From Bacillus sp. FJAT-26390 (GTDB lineage Bacteria > Bacillota > Bacilli > Paenibacillales > Paenibacillaceae): a stretch of DNA of 64,000 nucleotides. The notes under the pieces are model-generated. The model did not search any database, was not told the origin of the DNA, and saw only the letters and a program-made list of their open reading frames with translations. The DNA is taken from positions 682,001 through 746,000 of the forward strand of contig NZ_MAQX01000001.1 of the NCBI RefSeq assembly GCF_001682865.1, read 5' to 3'. The position numbers were made by a program, and so were the translations under genes. Shown here piece by piece: positions 36,536-45,370 of this stretch; within the stretch, counting starts at the first letter, position 1; every line of letters begins with the position of its first letter.

Positions 36536-36631
36536 TTCATTTCCTCCTATCCAAATGTAGAGGTCTATCCTTCCTATTGTTGACCTGTGCTAACCTGTCA
36601 GGCTACAATAAAAAGATGACCGCATCTATGA

Positions 36632-36647
36632 GCGGACAATTGTCCGC
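36632..36647. promoter_or_regulatory. Palindromic operator between MFS pump and TetR gene
   Basis: GCGGACAATTGTCCGC is a perfect 16-bp palindrome midway between the divergent genes. A related CAATTGTC recurs near 36679. It is the likely TetR binding site. Confidence 0.72.
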
Positions 36648-36723
36648 ATTACTGAATAATAAAGACGAATGAGGCAATTGTCAATCGTTTCATTTGTAAA
36701 CGCGGAAAAAGGAGATTGGAACG

Positions 36724-37326
36724 ATGGCTGCACCAGAAAACGGCAGAACGAAACAAGAACTCAGCAAAGCGATTTTGCATACTGCTAATCACTTGTTTAC
36801 GGAGCATGGAGTAGAATCGGTCAGCATGCACCAAATCGCCAGATCGGTTGGCATTGGTCAAGGCACCCTTTACCGGCGGTATTCAAATAAGGGCGATTTG
36901 TGTATGGATATGATGAAAGAGAACTTCGCTATTTTCATCAATGAGATCGAAGCATATTTGACTGAGGGAACACAGTTGTCCGTTCAAGAGAGATTGAGCG
37001 GGGTTATGCGTAAAATTATTGCATTCATCGACAAAGAGTCGAGATGGCTTGGCGTCGTACATGCCTATAACAAAATCGAAGACCATAAGGGTGATTTTTT
37101 CCAATCCCCGCCTTATCTTTATTTGCATGGCGTGTTGAGCAGCCTGATTAAGGAAGGGATCGAGAAGAAGCAAATGCAATCGATTGATCCGGCATATGCG
37201 GCTCATTCCTTTATATCAGTTCAATCGCCGCATACGTTTAGACAGCTTCGCTGCGTTATGGGTTACACCTGCGAAGAAATTCAGGACAATTTTTGCAAGA
37301 CCTTTATTGACCCTTTGTTTCGTTAA
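36724..37326 (+). CDS. TetR-family transcriptional repressor
   Basis: A 200-residue regulator. The N-terminal helix-turn-helix (about 14-58) has LFTEHGVESVSMHQIARS and GIGQGTLYRRYSNKGDL, a classic TetR signature. The C-terminal part is a variable ligand domain. The gene is divergent from the DHA2 pump and preceded by an AAAGGAG site. It likely represses the pump and itself through the palindrome at 36632. Confidence 0.93.
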   Translation: MAAPENGRTKQELSKAILHTANHLFTEHGVESVSMHQIARSVGIGQGTLYRRYSNKGDLCMDMMKENFAIFINEIEAYLTEGTQLSVQERLSGVMRKIIAFIDKESRWLGVVHAYNKIEDHKGDFFQSPPYLYLHGVLSSLIKEGIEKKQMQSIDPAYAAHSFISVQSPHTFRQLRCVMGYTCEEIQDNFCKTFIDPLFR

Positions 37327-37453
37327 GCTAGTCACATTGGACTCATATTTGGGTGTTTTTGAATGATAAGGTTGGAAAGCCACTCGATCGGGAGTGCGCA
37401 GAAATACGGCTAATTTCTAGATCTAATGCTGGAAGATTAGCTTGCTTGAGAGA

Positions 37454-37507
37454 AAGGGGCTGTCTCGAAAGGTCAGAAATGACCTTAGGGCAGCCCCTCT
37501 TATTTTG
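37454..37507. terminator. Terminator hairpin after tetR and the clamp gene
   Basis: AAGGGGCTG ... CAGCCCCTCTT with an inner AAGGTCA-GAAA-TGACCTT stem. It lies between convergent genes and could serve both. Confidence 0.75.
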
Positions 37508-37563
37508 AAACCGAACTTTTAAGACTCTCGAGTATAGCTTTGATGACTGCACCTAAGTCACCT

Positions 37564-38706
37564 TTATGGCTGATGCGCCGTCCGCACCGGAGTAATGATG
37601 TATAAAGCGTCGGGGCTGTTCGCCGGTTGGATGATGATCGGCTTATGCTTGCCTGAGAAACGCAAATGAACCTGCTCGCTTTCAATCGCCTGCAAAATAT
37701 CCTTCATAAATTTCCCGTTAAAAAACACGGTCAAAGCTTCGCCGCTGAACGCTGGTATTTCGAGCTTTGCCGACACATCGCCGATTTCAGCTGTTTTAGC
37801 AAATAACTCAGCCTCGTTCGGTGTGATTTGCAGCCCGATAACAGGCACCTCGCGTGCGAGCAGGGTGACCCGTTGAACGGCATGAAGGAAAGAAGCCGTA
37901 TCCAATGTCAATTCCGCCGTAAATTGCTTTGGGGTAAGCTTATCCACGGAGGGAAATGTGCCTTGAATAAGCAGGGATTGCATGCTGAAATTTTGCGTTT
38001 TCAAGCTAATCATGTGGTCCGCGAGCGTAATTTGTGTGGAGCTTGGGCCGTCAGGCAGCATTTTGGAATAATCGGATAGATGTTTGGCGGGAATGACAAC
38101 GTTAGGAATGACCGTTGTTTGGTGTGTGATTAGATTTGCCGTGCGCGCTGCAAGCCTGATGCCGTCAGTGGCGATGAGTTTAAGCTTTTCCCCGTCTGCC
38201 TCGCATGAAATCCCCGTCAATAAGAGCTTTGACTCATTGGTCGACGCAGCAAAAGTGACTTGCTTGACCATCTTTTTCAATTCGGCATTGCCTATGTTAA
38301 AAACAGCGGACTTATCCAAGCTAAGCATATCCGGAAATGGAGAGGAATCCATTGTTGCCAATCTATAGACGGAGTTGTCGGACTCGATATGTATATAAGG
38401 ATTCGCAAGCTCTTTAAGCGTAATGATACGGTCACCAGGAAAACTGCGAACGATGTCTATCAAAAAACGGGCAGGAATAACCACGCTTCCTGATTGATGA
38501 ATGATTAGCTGCTCGGAGCAACAAGGTATCAAGTATTGCAGCGTTACAGAAGCGTTGGAGGCTGTAAGCGTCAAGCCGCTAGTGCCGGCATGCACCTTAA
38601 TGCCTGTTAGAATGGGAGAGACTGCTTTAGCCGAGAGTCCGGCCGCAATATGCTGTAGTCCGATATGCAGCGATGGCTGAGAAACGTCAACCCACATGAG
38701 CTTCAC
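37564..38706 (-). CDS. DNA polymerase III beta subunit paralogue (sliding clamp)
   Basis: A 380-residue protein with the three-domain beta-clamp plan: SPILTGIKVHAG near 30, FPDMLSLDK near 124, LIATDGIRLAARTA near 175, and a C-terminal LYIITPVRTAHQP. The ending LITPVR-type motif of true DnaN is largely kept, so it may ring DNA and bind polymerase partners. It is not at the dnaA-dnaN locus but next to miaB, so it is a second clamp. The start is GTG 38706 or, perhaps better, ATG 38697, which has AGGTGA 5 nt upstream. It follows a ribbon-helix-helix gene by 6 bases. Confidence 0.88.
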   Translation of the reverse strand: MKLMWVDVSQPSLHIGLQHIAAGLSAKAVSPILTGIKVHAGTSGLTLTASNASVTLQYLIPCCSEQLIIHQSGSVVIPARFLIDIVRSFPGDRIITLKELANPYIHIESDNSVYRLATMDSSPFPDMLSLDKSAVFNIGNAELKKMVKQVTFAASTNESKLLLTGISCEADGEKLKLIATDGIRLAARTANLITHQTTVIPNVVIPAKHLSDYSKMLPDGPSSTQITLADHMISLKTQNFSMQSLLIQGTFPSVDKLTPKQFTAELTLDTASFLHAVQRVTLLAREVPVIGLQITPNEAELFAKTAEIGDVSAKLEIPAFSGEALTVFFNGKFMKDILQAIESEQVHLRFSGKHKPIIIQPANSPDALYIITPVRTAHQP

Positions 38707-38712
38707 CTGTCC

Positions 38713-38952
38713 TTACGTATTATGCAATGAAGCTTCAATCATGCCGCGAATAACTTCGGATTTAGACAGTCCGGATACGCTGCATCTATTTTCAAGCTCA
38801 TCCCAAACTTGTTTTGTGAGCGTCAACGAAACTTTTTTCGTTTCGCCTATTCCTTTTCTTCCGGCACCAGCGCGCGGCCCGCCTCGAGAGAACATGAGCG
38901 ACACTTGTCCCTCCTGATCGGGCACTGCGATTTTAATCTTTTTTCCGGTCAT
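38713..38952 (-). CDS. Ribbon-helix-helix-like small DNA-binding protein
   Basis: A 79-residue basic protein. The C-terminal half (KVSLTLTKQVWDELENRC, then GLSKSEVIRGMIEASL) has the strand-helix-helix pattern of CopG/Arc proteins. The middle is a Gly/Arg/Ala-rich stretch (RGGPRAGAGRKG). The AAGGAGAGG site precedes the ATG. It lies 6 bases before the clamp paralogue, so they form one operon; it might regulate that operon or the partner (inference). Confidence 0.75.
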   Translation of the reverse strand: MTGKKIKIAVPDQEGQVSLMFSRGGPRAGAGRKGIGETKKVSLTLTKQVWDELENRCSVSGLSKSEVIRGMIEASLHNT

Positions 38953-39093
38953 GGATGTTCCTCTCCTTCTTTTGAATTAAGTAACCTTATTCATAACCTC
39001 TCTATTAACTTTATCATGGAAAAAACGATAGGGCAAGGGGAGGAGTCTAGCCTTTTTTTGCTTAGGGATATGATGGATTAGGCGGGGGCGTTG

Positions 39094-39102
39094 TGGTATA
39101 AT
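39094..39102 (+). promoter_or_regulatory. Extended -10 promoter of miaB-ricA
   Basis: TGGTATAAT at 39094-39102 is an extended -10 element with perfect TATAAT; the -35 region is poor. Confidence 0.5.
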
Positions 39103-39173
39103 TTCATATTGATGTTTAAATAGATTGAAAATAATGTTTTAACGGCATTGAAAATAAAGGATGTGAGAACACA

Positions 39174-40760
39174 ATGACGAAAGCGAACTCAACGGACTTA
39201 AAATCTGTCAAGGGTGATAAGGACTATTCCAAATATTTTGATTTCTCAGATGCGAAGGTGCTGAGTGAAGAGGATGGGAAAACGACTTTACGCATTAAGG
39301 GTCGCAACATTCAAATTAACTCTACTCCGAATCACAAGGACGAGAAAAAACGCGGCAAAGAGGATATCGAGGTTCATTATGATTTTTCGATTCCGGATGA
39401 GCTGCGTACGATCGGCGTGGGCAAGTTTTATTTAATCCAAACGTACGGCTGCCAAATGAACGAGCATGACACTGAAGTCATGAAGGGCATGTTCGAGGAG
39501 ATGGGCTATCAGGCTACGGAGGATCGTTTGCTTGCTGACGTGATTTTGCTCAACACCTGCGCGATTCGCGAAAATGCGGAGGACAAAGTGTTTGGGGAGC
39601 TTGGCCACTTGAAGACGCTGAAGACGGAAAAACCCGATTTGCTGCTCGGCGTTTGCGGCTGCATGTCGCAAGAAGAGTCGGTAGTCGGACGTATTTTGCA
39701 AAAGCATTCTTTTGTCGATATGATCTTTGGAACGCATAACATACATAGGCTTCCCCATTTGCTGCAAAATGCTTACTTCAGCAAAGAGCTGGTCGTCGAG
39801 GTATGGTCCAAGGAAGGCGATATCATTGAAAATATGCCTAAGAAGCGTGAAGGCATGCGCGCTTGGGTTAATATCATGTATGGCTGTGATAAATTTTGTA
39901 CGTATTGCATCGTGCCTTACACGAGAGGCAAAGAACGCAGCAGGCGTCCCGAGGACGTTATTGCCGAGGTTCGCGAGCTGGCTAGACAAGGCTTTAAGGA
40001 AGTTACGCTGCTTGGACAAAATGTTAACGCATACGGGAAAGACTTCGAGGACATCAGCTACCGTTTTGGCGATTTGATGCAGGATATGTCCAAGATCGAT
40101 ATTCCGCGCGTTCGTTTTATGACGAGCCACCCGCGTGATTTTGACGACCACTTGATCGAGGTGCTTGGGACAGGCGGCAATTTAGTAGAGCACATCCATT
40201 TGCCTGTACAGTCCGGAAGCACGGAAATATTAAAAAGAATGAGCCGTAAGTATACGCGTGAGATGTATTTGGAGCTGGTTCAAAAAATTAAGCTAGCTAT
40301 TCCAAACGCGATGCTGACTTCAGATATAATCGTTGGTTTCCCTGGGGAGACGGATGAGCAGTTCGAGGATACGATGACGCTTGTGAAGGAAGTAGGCTTT
40401 GATTCAGCCTATACCTTCTTATACTCACCGCGCGAGGGAACGCCTGCCGCCGGCATGGAGGACAATGTGCCGCTAGAGGTGAAGAAGGCGCGTCTACAGC
40501 GCTTGAATGCACAGCTGGCTGCTAACGCAAGAGAGAAAAACGAGCTGCTTCGAGGAGAAATCGTCGAGGTGCTGATTGAAGGCGAGAGCAAAAATAACGC
40601 GAACGTCCTCTCCGGACGGACGCGCACGAACAAACTCGTTCATCTGGAAGGGCCAAAGGAATGGATCGGCCAGTTTATTATGGCGAAGGTAACCGAGGCC
40701 CAAACTTGGTACATCAAAGCGGAGTCGATTGAACAAAGCACACAAGAAGCCGTTAGCTAA
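39174..40760 (+). CDS. miaB: tRNA-2-methylthio-N6-dimethylallyladenosine synthase
   Basis: A radical-SAM methylthiotransferase that adds ms2 to i6A37 of tRNAs. Its 528 residues are long because of an N-terminal extension of about 80 residues, common in Bacillales. The UPF0004 domain has cysteines in YGCQMNE, NTCAIRE and VCGCMSQ; the radical-SAM motif CDKFCTYC (about 238-245) and a C-terminal TRAM domain follow. It is co-transcribed with ricA, the standard order. Confidence 0.97.
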   Translation: MTKANSTDLKSVKGDKDYSKYFDFSDAKVLSEEDGKTTLRIKGRNIQINSTPNHKDEKKRGKEDIEVHYDFSIPDELRTIGVGKFYLIQTYGCQMNEHDTEVMKGMFEEMGYQATEDRLLADVILLNTCAIRENAEDKVFGELGHLKTLKTEKPDLLLGVCGCMSQEESVVGRILQKHSFVDMIFGTHNIHRLPHLLQNAYFSKELVVEVWSKEGDIIENMPKKREGMRAWVNIMYGCDKFCTYCIVPYTRGKERSRRPEDVIAEVRELARQGFKEVTLLGQNVNAYGKDFEDISYRFGDLMQDMSKIDIPRVRFMTSHPRDFDDHLIEVLGTGGNLVEHIHLPVQSGSTEILKRMSRKYTREMYLELVQKIKLAIPNAMLTSDIIVGFPGETDEQFEDTMTLVKEVGFDSAYTFLYSPREGTPAAGMEDNVPLEVKKARLQRLNAQLAANAREKNELLRGEIVEVLIEGESKNNANVLSGRTRTNKLVHLEGPKEWIGQFIMAKVTEAQTWYIKAESIEQSTQEAVS

Positions 40761-40783
40761 CGGTAAAATAGGAGAGATGTCAA

Positions 40784-41278
40784 ATGTCAGAGCAGCATAC
40801 AGCAGAAAATCAAGCGGCGCAATGCGATCATGATCACGAGCACGGAGAGGGCTGCGGCATTCCGAGCTTTCACACGCGCGATCTCATCGTTCGCGAGGAT
40901 ATTTCGACAAAAGCGAAGGAGCTTGCCGAACTGATTTTTACGTCGGAGGAAGTTCAGCACTATCGCCGTGCAGAGCACCAAATTAACGGCAACGAGCGCG
41001 TACAGCAGCTTATTACGCAAATCAAGAAAAAACAAAAGGAAGTTGTTGCTTTCGAAACGACTTTCAAAAACGCCGATATGGTCAAAAAAATCGAAGGCGA
41101 GATGGAAATGCTGCAGGACGAGCTTGACGGCATTCCGATCGTCTCTGAATTTCAACAAAGCCAAACGGACATCAACTATTTGCTTCAGTTAGTTGTATCC
41201 ATCGTACGCGACACGGTATCTGAGAAGATCAACGTTGAGGATGCGTCGGAGCCAGCACCAGAGGAATGCAGCGATTAA
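40784..41278 (+). CDS. ricA: RicA/YmcA regulator with N-terminal Cys/His cluster
   Basis: A 164-residue member of the YlbF/YmcA family; in B. subtilis RicA works with RicF and RicT as an iron-sulfur-containing complex that affects RNase Y targets, biofilm and sporulation. The helical core (about 35-145) matches. An N-terminal segment CDHDHEHGEGCG (about 14-25) adds two Cys and three His, which could bind metal, and a single Cys sits at the C terminus (EECSD). The miaB-ricA order is conserved. A long perfect terminator follows. Confidence 0.9.
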   Translation: MSEQHTAENQAAQCDHDHEHGEGCGIPSFHTRDLIVREDISTKAKELAELIFTSEEVQHYRRAEHQINGNERVQQLITQIKKKQKEVVAFETTFKNADMVKKIEGEMEMLQDELDGIPIVSEFQQSQTDINYLLQLVVSIVRDTVSEKINVEDASEPAPEECSD

Positions 41279-41296
41279 CAGCAAAAATTGATGATT

Positions 41297-41353
41297 AAAG
41301 CCGTATTTCATGCTGCTCCTTAGGAGCGCTGCATGAAATACGGCTTTTTTTTG
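41297..41353 (+). terminator. Intrinsic terminator after ricA
   Basis: AAAGCCGTATTTCATGC pairs perfectly with GCATGAAATACGGCTTT, with an inner GCTCCTTAGGAGC hairpin and eight T residues. Confidence 0.95.
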
Positions 41354-41390
41354 ATAAAAAGGCAGCAGCCATAATAGGTTGACAGTAAAA

Positions 41391-41437
41391 CGGCGTATCC
41401 TTATTGATAAGAACCAATAGGGATACGCCGTCTTTTT
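41391..41437. terminator. Terminator for bioY, possibly two-way
   Basis: CGGCGTATCC (41391-41400) pairs with GGATACGCCG (41421-41430). On the minus strand it is followed by TTTTAC, on the plus strand by TCTTTTT. Confidence 0.75.
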
Positions 41438-41442
41438 AACTT

Positions 41443-42057
41443 TTATGAGGAATGAAATGAAGTTTCTTCCGTTTTGTTTTTTGCGGTTGACGTTCGAATG
41501 TAGACGATGTAAGGTGTTAGGGAAACGGCTAAAATAGTGCCTACAAGCGATTTTAAAGCATCGCCGACAATAAAGGGATAAAAACCGACCGTCATTGCTT
41601 TCTGGAAAGTAAAATCAAGGGATTGCATAAGCCATGGAATGCCTAGAATGTACGAGCATAATGAGCTGAATAGCTCAAAAATAATGAAAAAAGCGATAAA
41701 GGCTACTACTTTGTTCGCCTTCAAGCTGCTTTTGAGGAACGCACCAACAGCAAGGCTTACGAGAAGCGCACAAAACGGGAAAGCGATAATAAATCCGGCA
41801 GTTGGACCGGTTAACGTCGAAATTCCGCCTTGGCCGCTGAATAAGGGCAGTCCAATTGCAGCAAGCAGGATGACGATTACGATACTAAGAAAAGCGTTGC
41901 GCGGCGCTAAGAAGAGGCCGGCTAACAATACGCCTAATGTTTGGAGCGTAATAGGTACAAACGAGCCTCCAAGCTTAATCGTCAGAGAACTCATAACGAT
42001 AAATAGCGCTGCGAATAAGGCAATGAATACAAGCGACCGGATGTTATTGGATTGCAT
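41443..42057 (-). CDS. bioY: Biotin ECF transporter substrate-binding component BioY
   Basis: A 204-residue membrane protein with six predicted spans. Family segments include FVPITLQTLGVLLAG (about 33-47), GGISTLTGPTAGFIIAFP and GDALKSLVG near the C terminus. BioY is the biotin-binding S component and works with an EcfA-EcfA'-EcfT energising module; such a module is encoded divergently next to it. A BirA-type inverted repeat in the shared promoter region suggests biotin repression. Confidence 0.95.
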   Translation of the reverse strand: MQSNNIRSLVFIALFAALFIVMSSLTIKLGGSFVPITLQTLGVLLAGLFLAPRNAFLSIVIVILLAAIGLPLFSGQGGISTLTGPTAGFIIAFPFCALLVSLAVGAFLKSSLKANKVVAFIAFFIIFELFSSLCSYILGIPWLMQSLDFTFQKAMTVGFYPFIVGDALKSLVGTILAVSLTPYIVYIRTSTAKNKTEETSFHSS

Positions 42058-42094
42058 AATGGTGAACGACTCCTTTATGTACTTGCGATTTTAA

Positions 42095-42126
42095 TGTTAA
42101 CCATTTATATTTAATTTAGGTTAACA
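42095..42126. promoter_or_regulatory. BirA-type operator between bioY and ECF genes
   Basis: TGTTAACC and GGTTAACA are perfect inverted half-sites 16 nt apart, like the biotin-repressor operator TTGTTAACC...GGTTAACAA (about 3 bp wider here). On the minus strand the spacer holds TATAAA, so binding would block the bioY promoter. Confidence 0.75.
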
Positions 42127-42180
42127 AATCGAATTGTAGCATAGCCAATCGTTTTGGGGAAGAGGTTGGGTGAAATTTTT

Positions 42181-43038
42181 TTGGAGCAATGGAACCAGAC
42201 ACAAATTGAAATGAAGCAGGTTACGGTTACGCCGCCTGTCATGCTGGAAGGACAAAAGCTGCAGCCTATCATTAGAGACGTAACGCTATCGATACATAAT
42301 GGGGAATGGATCTCTCTGCTTGGACGAAACGGAAGCGGGAAGAGCACGTTAGCAAAGGCGGCTGCTGGTTTCCGAATTGCAGGCGCGGCTGGACAAGTCA
42401 TTAGAAACATTCAGACAGCTGCGCAAGGCAAGCCGATTCCGATCGTCATGCAGCAGCCGGAAGCGGCTATGATTGGAGCGACGCCTTGGGAGGACGTTGT
42501 TCTATTGCTAGAGCAAAATGAGCTGCCGTCTGCCGTTATTGCCTATGAAGCGGAGCGAGCGCTGCAAAGAGCGGGACTTGGAGAGCGTATGAATCAGCCG
42601 ATTGAAACGTTATCAGGCGGCCAGAAGCAGCTGGTTGCCATTGCCGGCTGTTTGGCGATGCGCTCTCCTCTTCTCGTGCTGGATGAGGTTACGGCAATGC
42701 TGGACCCTGAGGCGGCGGGCGCTGTACTTGCGCAAGTAAGGGAGCTGCACCAAAGCGGCGTGACGATTATCTGGATCACGCAAAAGCTGGAGGAGCTGCA
42801 GGGCGGCGACCGAATTATTGCCATGAATGAAGGCTCTGTCGTATTCGATGGAGCAGCTGACGCTTGGTTTGCAAGAAGCGGCAAGGGCGCAAAGGACAGC
42901 TTGTGCGAGGAGCTAGGCTTTGAAGCTCCTTATGCCGCGCAAGTGGCATGGGAGCTTGAGGAGCAGGGCGTGAAGCTGCGTCCGTTTCCGTTTACGGCTG
43001 ACATGCTGACAGAGGCGGTGTCACGATATGAGCGCTGA
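42181..43038 (+). CDS. ecfA: ECF transporter ATPase EcfA
   Basis: A 285-residue ABC ATPase. Walker A is GRNGSGKST, the Q-loop MQQPEAAMIGAT has the sequence typical of ECF ATPases, the signature is LSGGQKQ, and Walker B LLVLDEVTAML is followed by a switch position ITQ instead of the usual His. That missing switch His may make this the weaker site of an EcfA heterodimer. TTG 42181 is chosen because GGGTGA lies 7 nt upstream; TTG 42154 is an alternative. It overlaps the next gene by 11 bases. Confidence 0.9.
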   Translation: MEQWNQTQIEMKQVTVTPPVMLEGQKLQPIIRDVTLSIHNGEWISLLGRNGSGKSTLAKAAAGFRIAGAAGQVIRNIQTAAQGKPIPIVMQQPEAAMIGATPWEDVVLLLEQNELPSAVIAYEAERALQRAGLGERMNQPIETLSGGQKQLVAIAGCLAMRSPLLVLDEVTAMLDPEAAGAVLAQVRELHQSGVTIIWITQKLEELQGGDRIIAMNEGSVVFDGAADAWFARSGKGAKDSLCEELGFEAPYAAQVAWELEEQGVKLRPFPFTADMLTEAVSRYER

Positions 43039-44797
43039 TTGGAAGATTAGCGGCGTTCGTGTCATCGCGGACGGAGCGGATAAGAAAAAGCTGCTCAGCG
43101 ATGTTGATATGCATTTTGAAGCGGGCAAGATTACGCTGCTGATCGGACGAAATGGAGCGGGGAAATCTACGCTTCTCGAGACGATGGCGGGAATTCGCTC
43201 CATACAGGAGGGAGACATCGAGCTTGGCGACGAATCGCTATGGCTGAGGGACAATCGCAGAACACGCCTTAATCAAAAGGTGGCGCTTAAGTTTGGCATT
43301 GCGATGCAAAGCTCCGAGTCGCAGTGGTTTGCCGCTACCGTTCGGGATGAGCTGCTTTACTCTCTTAAACCATATAAGCTGGATGCCGCAACTGCCGAAG
43401 AGAGGTTGCTTCGGGCACTCGCTGATGCGGGTCTGGACCAGGAGCTGCTGACGCGTGATCCGTGGACGCTCAGCGGCGGGCAGCAGCGACGGCTGTCACT
43501 TGCCTGCTTGCTGGCATGTGAGCCGGAATGGCTGCTGCTGGATGAGCCGACGGCGGGGCTTGACGCCGTCGGCATACGCCGCTTGTGCGCGGTGCTTGAC
43601 GCGCATAGGGCGGCGGGGCGCGGAGCGGTCGTAGCCACGCACGACCTCGACGCGCTGCTGCCGCTGGCGGACGCGGTCGCCGTGGTTAGCGGCGGCACGG
43701 TCCGCGCAGCGGCTCCTGCGGCGGCGATTGCGCATGCCGCAGCGGCGCCGCAGGCGCTTCGCGCGCTTGCGGAGCTGCGCGCGGCGGCGGCTTTGCCGCC
43801 GGAAGCGCCGGCGCCGAGCGGCGGGGCGCCATGGCCCGCGCCGCGGGAGGTTGCGGCGGCGCTGGCAGCGGAGCTGGAGCGGCGAACGAGCGCAGACGCG
43901 GATCAGCGCTCAACAAGCAGCTCACAAGTAGCTTTGAAGCAATTAAATCGGAATCCGGCTAAAGAACAACTAACGATAGACAAACATGAGTTGGAAGCGC
44001 CAGAGCGCAGCGGCGACAAGGCACATCTGCATGCGGGAGCCCAAGCGGGGAGCTCTGCACTTCTTCGTTCCGATCGTTTTGATCCGCGCGCGCTTGTGCT
44101 TGTCTATTTATTTCTTGCGGCAAGCGTTCTCGCCCAAAAAACATTTGTGGAGCTAACGCTTGCCGCACTCGTAACGCTATCTCTATTATTTCCTTTTCGA
44201 GCGCTTATTTGGCCGTGGAATCGGATCATCCGGGCATATGCCATCATGATCGTTATTTTTTGCGTAGTTGGGGGAGTCGGTTTTGGTCCGCTCTCCTTTG
44301 ATTGGGAGAAGGTATGGCCTATCACGATCCGTTTCGGCAAGCTGCTGCTTATTATGCTGCTCGGGATGCCGCTGCTTAAGCTGATGTCGCCTTACCGGCT
44401 GCAGCGCGCAATTGAGCAGTCACTTGGCTGGCTCAGCAGGCTGCGTATGCCGATCCATTCGTTTGCGCTTGTCGTTACGCTTATTTTTCGGTTTATTCCG
44501 CTGCTTACAGGGGAGTGGGAGCGGTTTGCGAAGCTCGCGCATGCGAGGGGGAAAGCGTCTACGCCGCTGAAGAAGGTGCCGTTCAAAATGATTCTTTCGG
44601 TGCTAATCCCGTATATGCGTTCTATCCTAAGGCTCGCGGAGCAAATGTCAGATGCTTTGGAGGCGCGAGGCTTTGGCTACAAAAAGCGGAAGCCATCCTA
44701 TGGCTTCCGTCTCAAATTCAGCCGGTCAGATGCGTGGCTGCTCAGTATTGCCGCGGCAAGCGGCATCATTTTATTGCTGCTGGCTGCCTTTCTCTAG
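43028..44797 (+). CDS. Fused ECF ATPase-permease (EcfA-EcfT)
   Basis: A 589-residue natural fusion. Residues 1-225 are an ABC ATPase (Walker A GRNGAGKST, Q-loop AMQSSESQWF, signature LSGGQQRRLSLA, Walker B LLLDEPTAGLD, switch H in ATHDLD). An Ala/Pro-rich linker (about 225-350, very high GC at 43600-43910) leads to an EcfT domain (about 355-589) with several spans and the coupling motifs HARGKAS and LEARGFG. With EcfA and BioY it would form a complete biotin or multi-vitamin importer. Its 3' end overlaps the convergent HAD gene by 27 bases. Confidence 0.92.
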   Translation: MSADWKISGVRVIADGADKKKLLSDVDMHFEAGKITLLIGRNGAGKSTLLETMAGIRSIQEGDIELGDESLWLRDNRRTRLNQKVALKFGIAMQSSESQWFAATVRDELLYSLKPYKLDAATAEERLLRALADAGLDQELLTRDPWTLSGGQQRRLSLACLLACEPEWLLLDEPTAGLDAVGIRRLCAVLDAHRAAGRGAVVATHDLDALLPLADAVAVVSGGTVRAAAPAAAIAHAAAAPQALRALAELRAAAALPPEAPAPSGGAPWPAPREVAAALAAELERRTSADADQRSTSSSQVALKQLNRNPAKEQLTIDKHELEAPERSGDKAHLHAGAQAGSSALLRSDRFDPRALVLVYLFLAASVLAQKTFVELTLAALVTLSLLFPFRALIWPWNRIIRAYAIMIVIFCVVGGVGFGPLSFDWEKVWPITIRFGKLLLIMLLGMPLLKLMSPYRLQRAIEQSLGWLSRLRMPIHSFALVVTLIFRFIPLLTGEWERFAKLAHARGKASTPLKKVPFKMILSVLIPYMRSILRLAEQMSDALEARGFGYKKRKPSYGFRLKFSRSDAWLLSIAAASGIILLLLAAFL

Positions 44798-45370
44798 AAG
44801 CGGGATTATGGAAGCTACCCATTCACCTTTTTCATCAGCAAGCAGCGTTCGCCAGCCAAGCGACGCTGCTTGTTTTAAATTTTTGGCTTGATCATCGACG
44901 AATAACACATGGCTTCCGGAAGGCAAATAGGCGGCTGTCCTCGCATAAATATCCGGATGGGGCTTTCTGGACGCAGCTTCACTTGAAATCGTTACGCTTT
45001 TCAAATAAGGCAGGATCGGCTTAACGATAGGCTCTACCCATGTTGGGAGATGGTTGCTCAGCAAATGAACATCGGCAATCTCGCTCCACTCGGCTACTTT
45101 CGCAAGCGCAGGCAGCGGCTGCAGGCTGCTGTCGATAAACTTTCTAGCCTGCTTCGTGCCAAGGCGCGGCGTATACGTTTTGACCCAAACCCAAAATTGA
45201 TCCTCTGATAGTTCTCCTATCCATAAACGCTCGCTGATTTGCTGCTTATACGCCGCATAAAGCTCTTCCTCGGAAACGATGGCTTCAGCTGCAAGCAGCT
45301 TCCAGAAGAGAGGGGACAGGTTTGTCGCAAGGACGCCGCCAATATCAAGCACAAGCTGTGGCCTTGTCAT
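44771..45370 (-). CDS. HAD-superfamily hydrolase
   Basis: A 199-residue haloacid-dehalogenase-like hydrolase of the subgroup starting DIGGVL (nucleophile Asp near 9, no second Asp). Other motifs are HLLSNHL (motif II Ser near 104), a Lys in RKPHPDIY and VLFVDDQAKN (motif IV). The helical cap lies between motifs I and II. It likely acts on a small phosphorylated metabolite. It overlaps the upstream MFS gene by 4 bases (operon) and the convergent ECF gene by 27. Confidence 0.88.
   Translation of the reverse strand: MTRPQLVLDIGGVLATNLSPLFWKLLAAEAIVSEEELYAAYKQQISERLWIGELSEDQFWVWVKTYTPRLGTKQARKFIDSSLQPLPALAKVAEWSEIADVHLLSNHLPTWVEPIVKPILPYLKSVTISSEAASRKPHPDIYARTAAYLPSGSHVLFVDDQAKNLKQAASLGWRTLLADEKGEWVASIIPLLEKGSQQQ

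Noticed and set aside
35274..36560. Several + strand ORFs opposite the DHA2 pump
   Set aside because: They are antisense shadows of a membrane-protein gene and resemble no family.
43357..43931. Long ORFs on both strands within the ECF fusion gene
   Set aside because: High GC and Ala-rich coding make stop codons rare in other frames; no ribosome sites or motifs.
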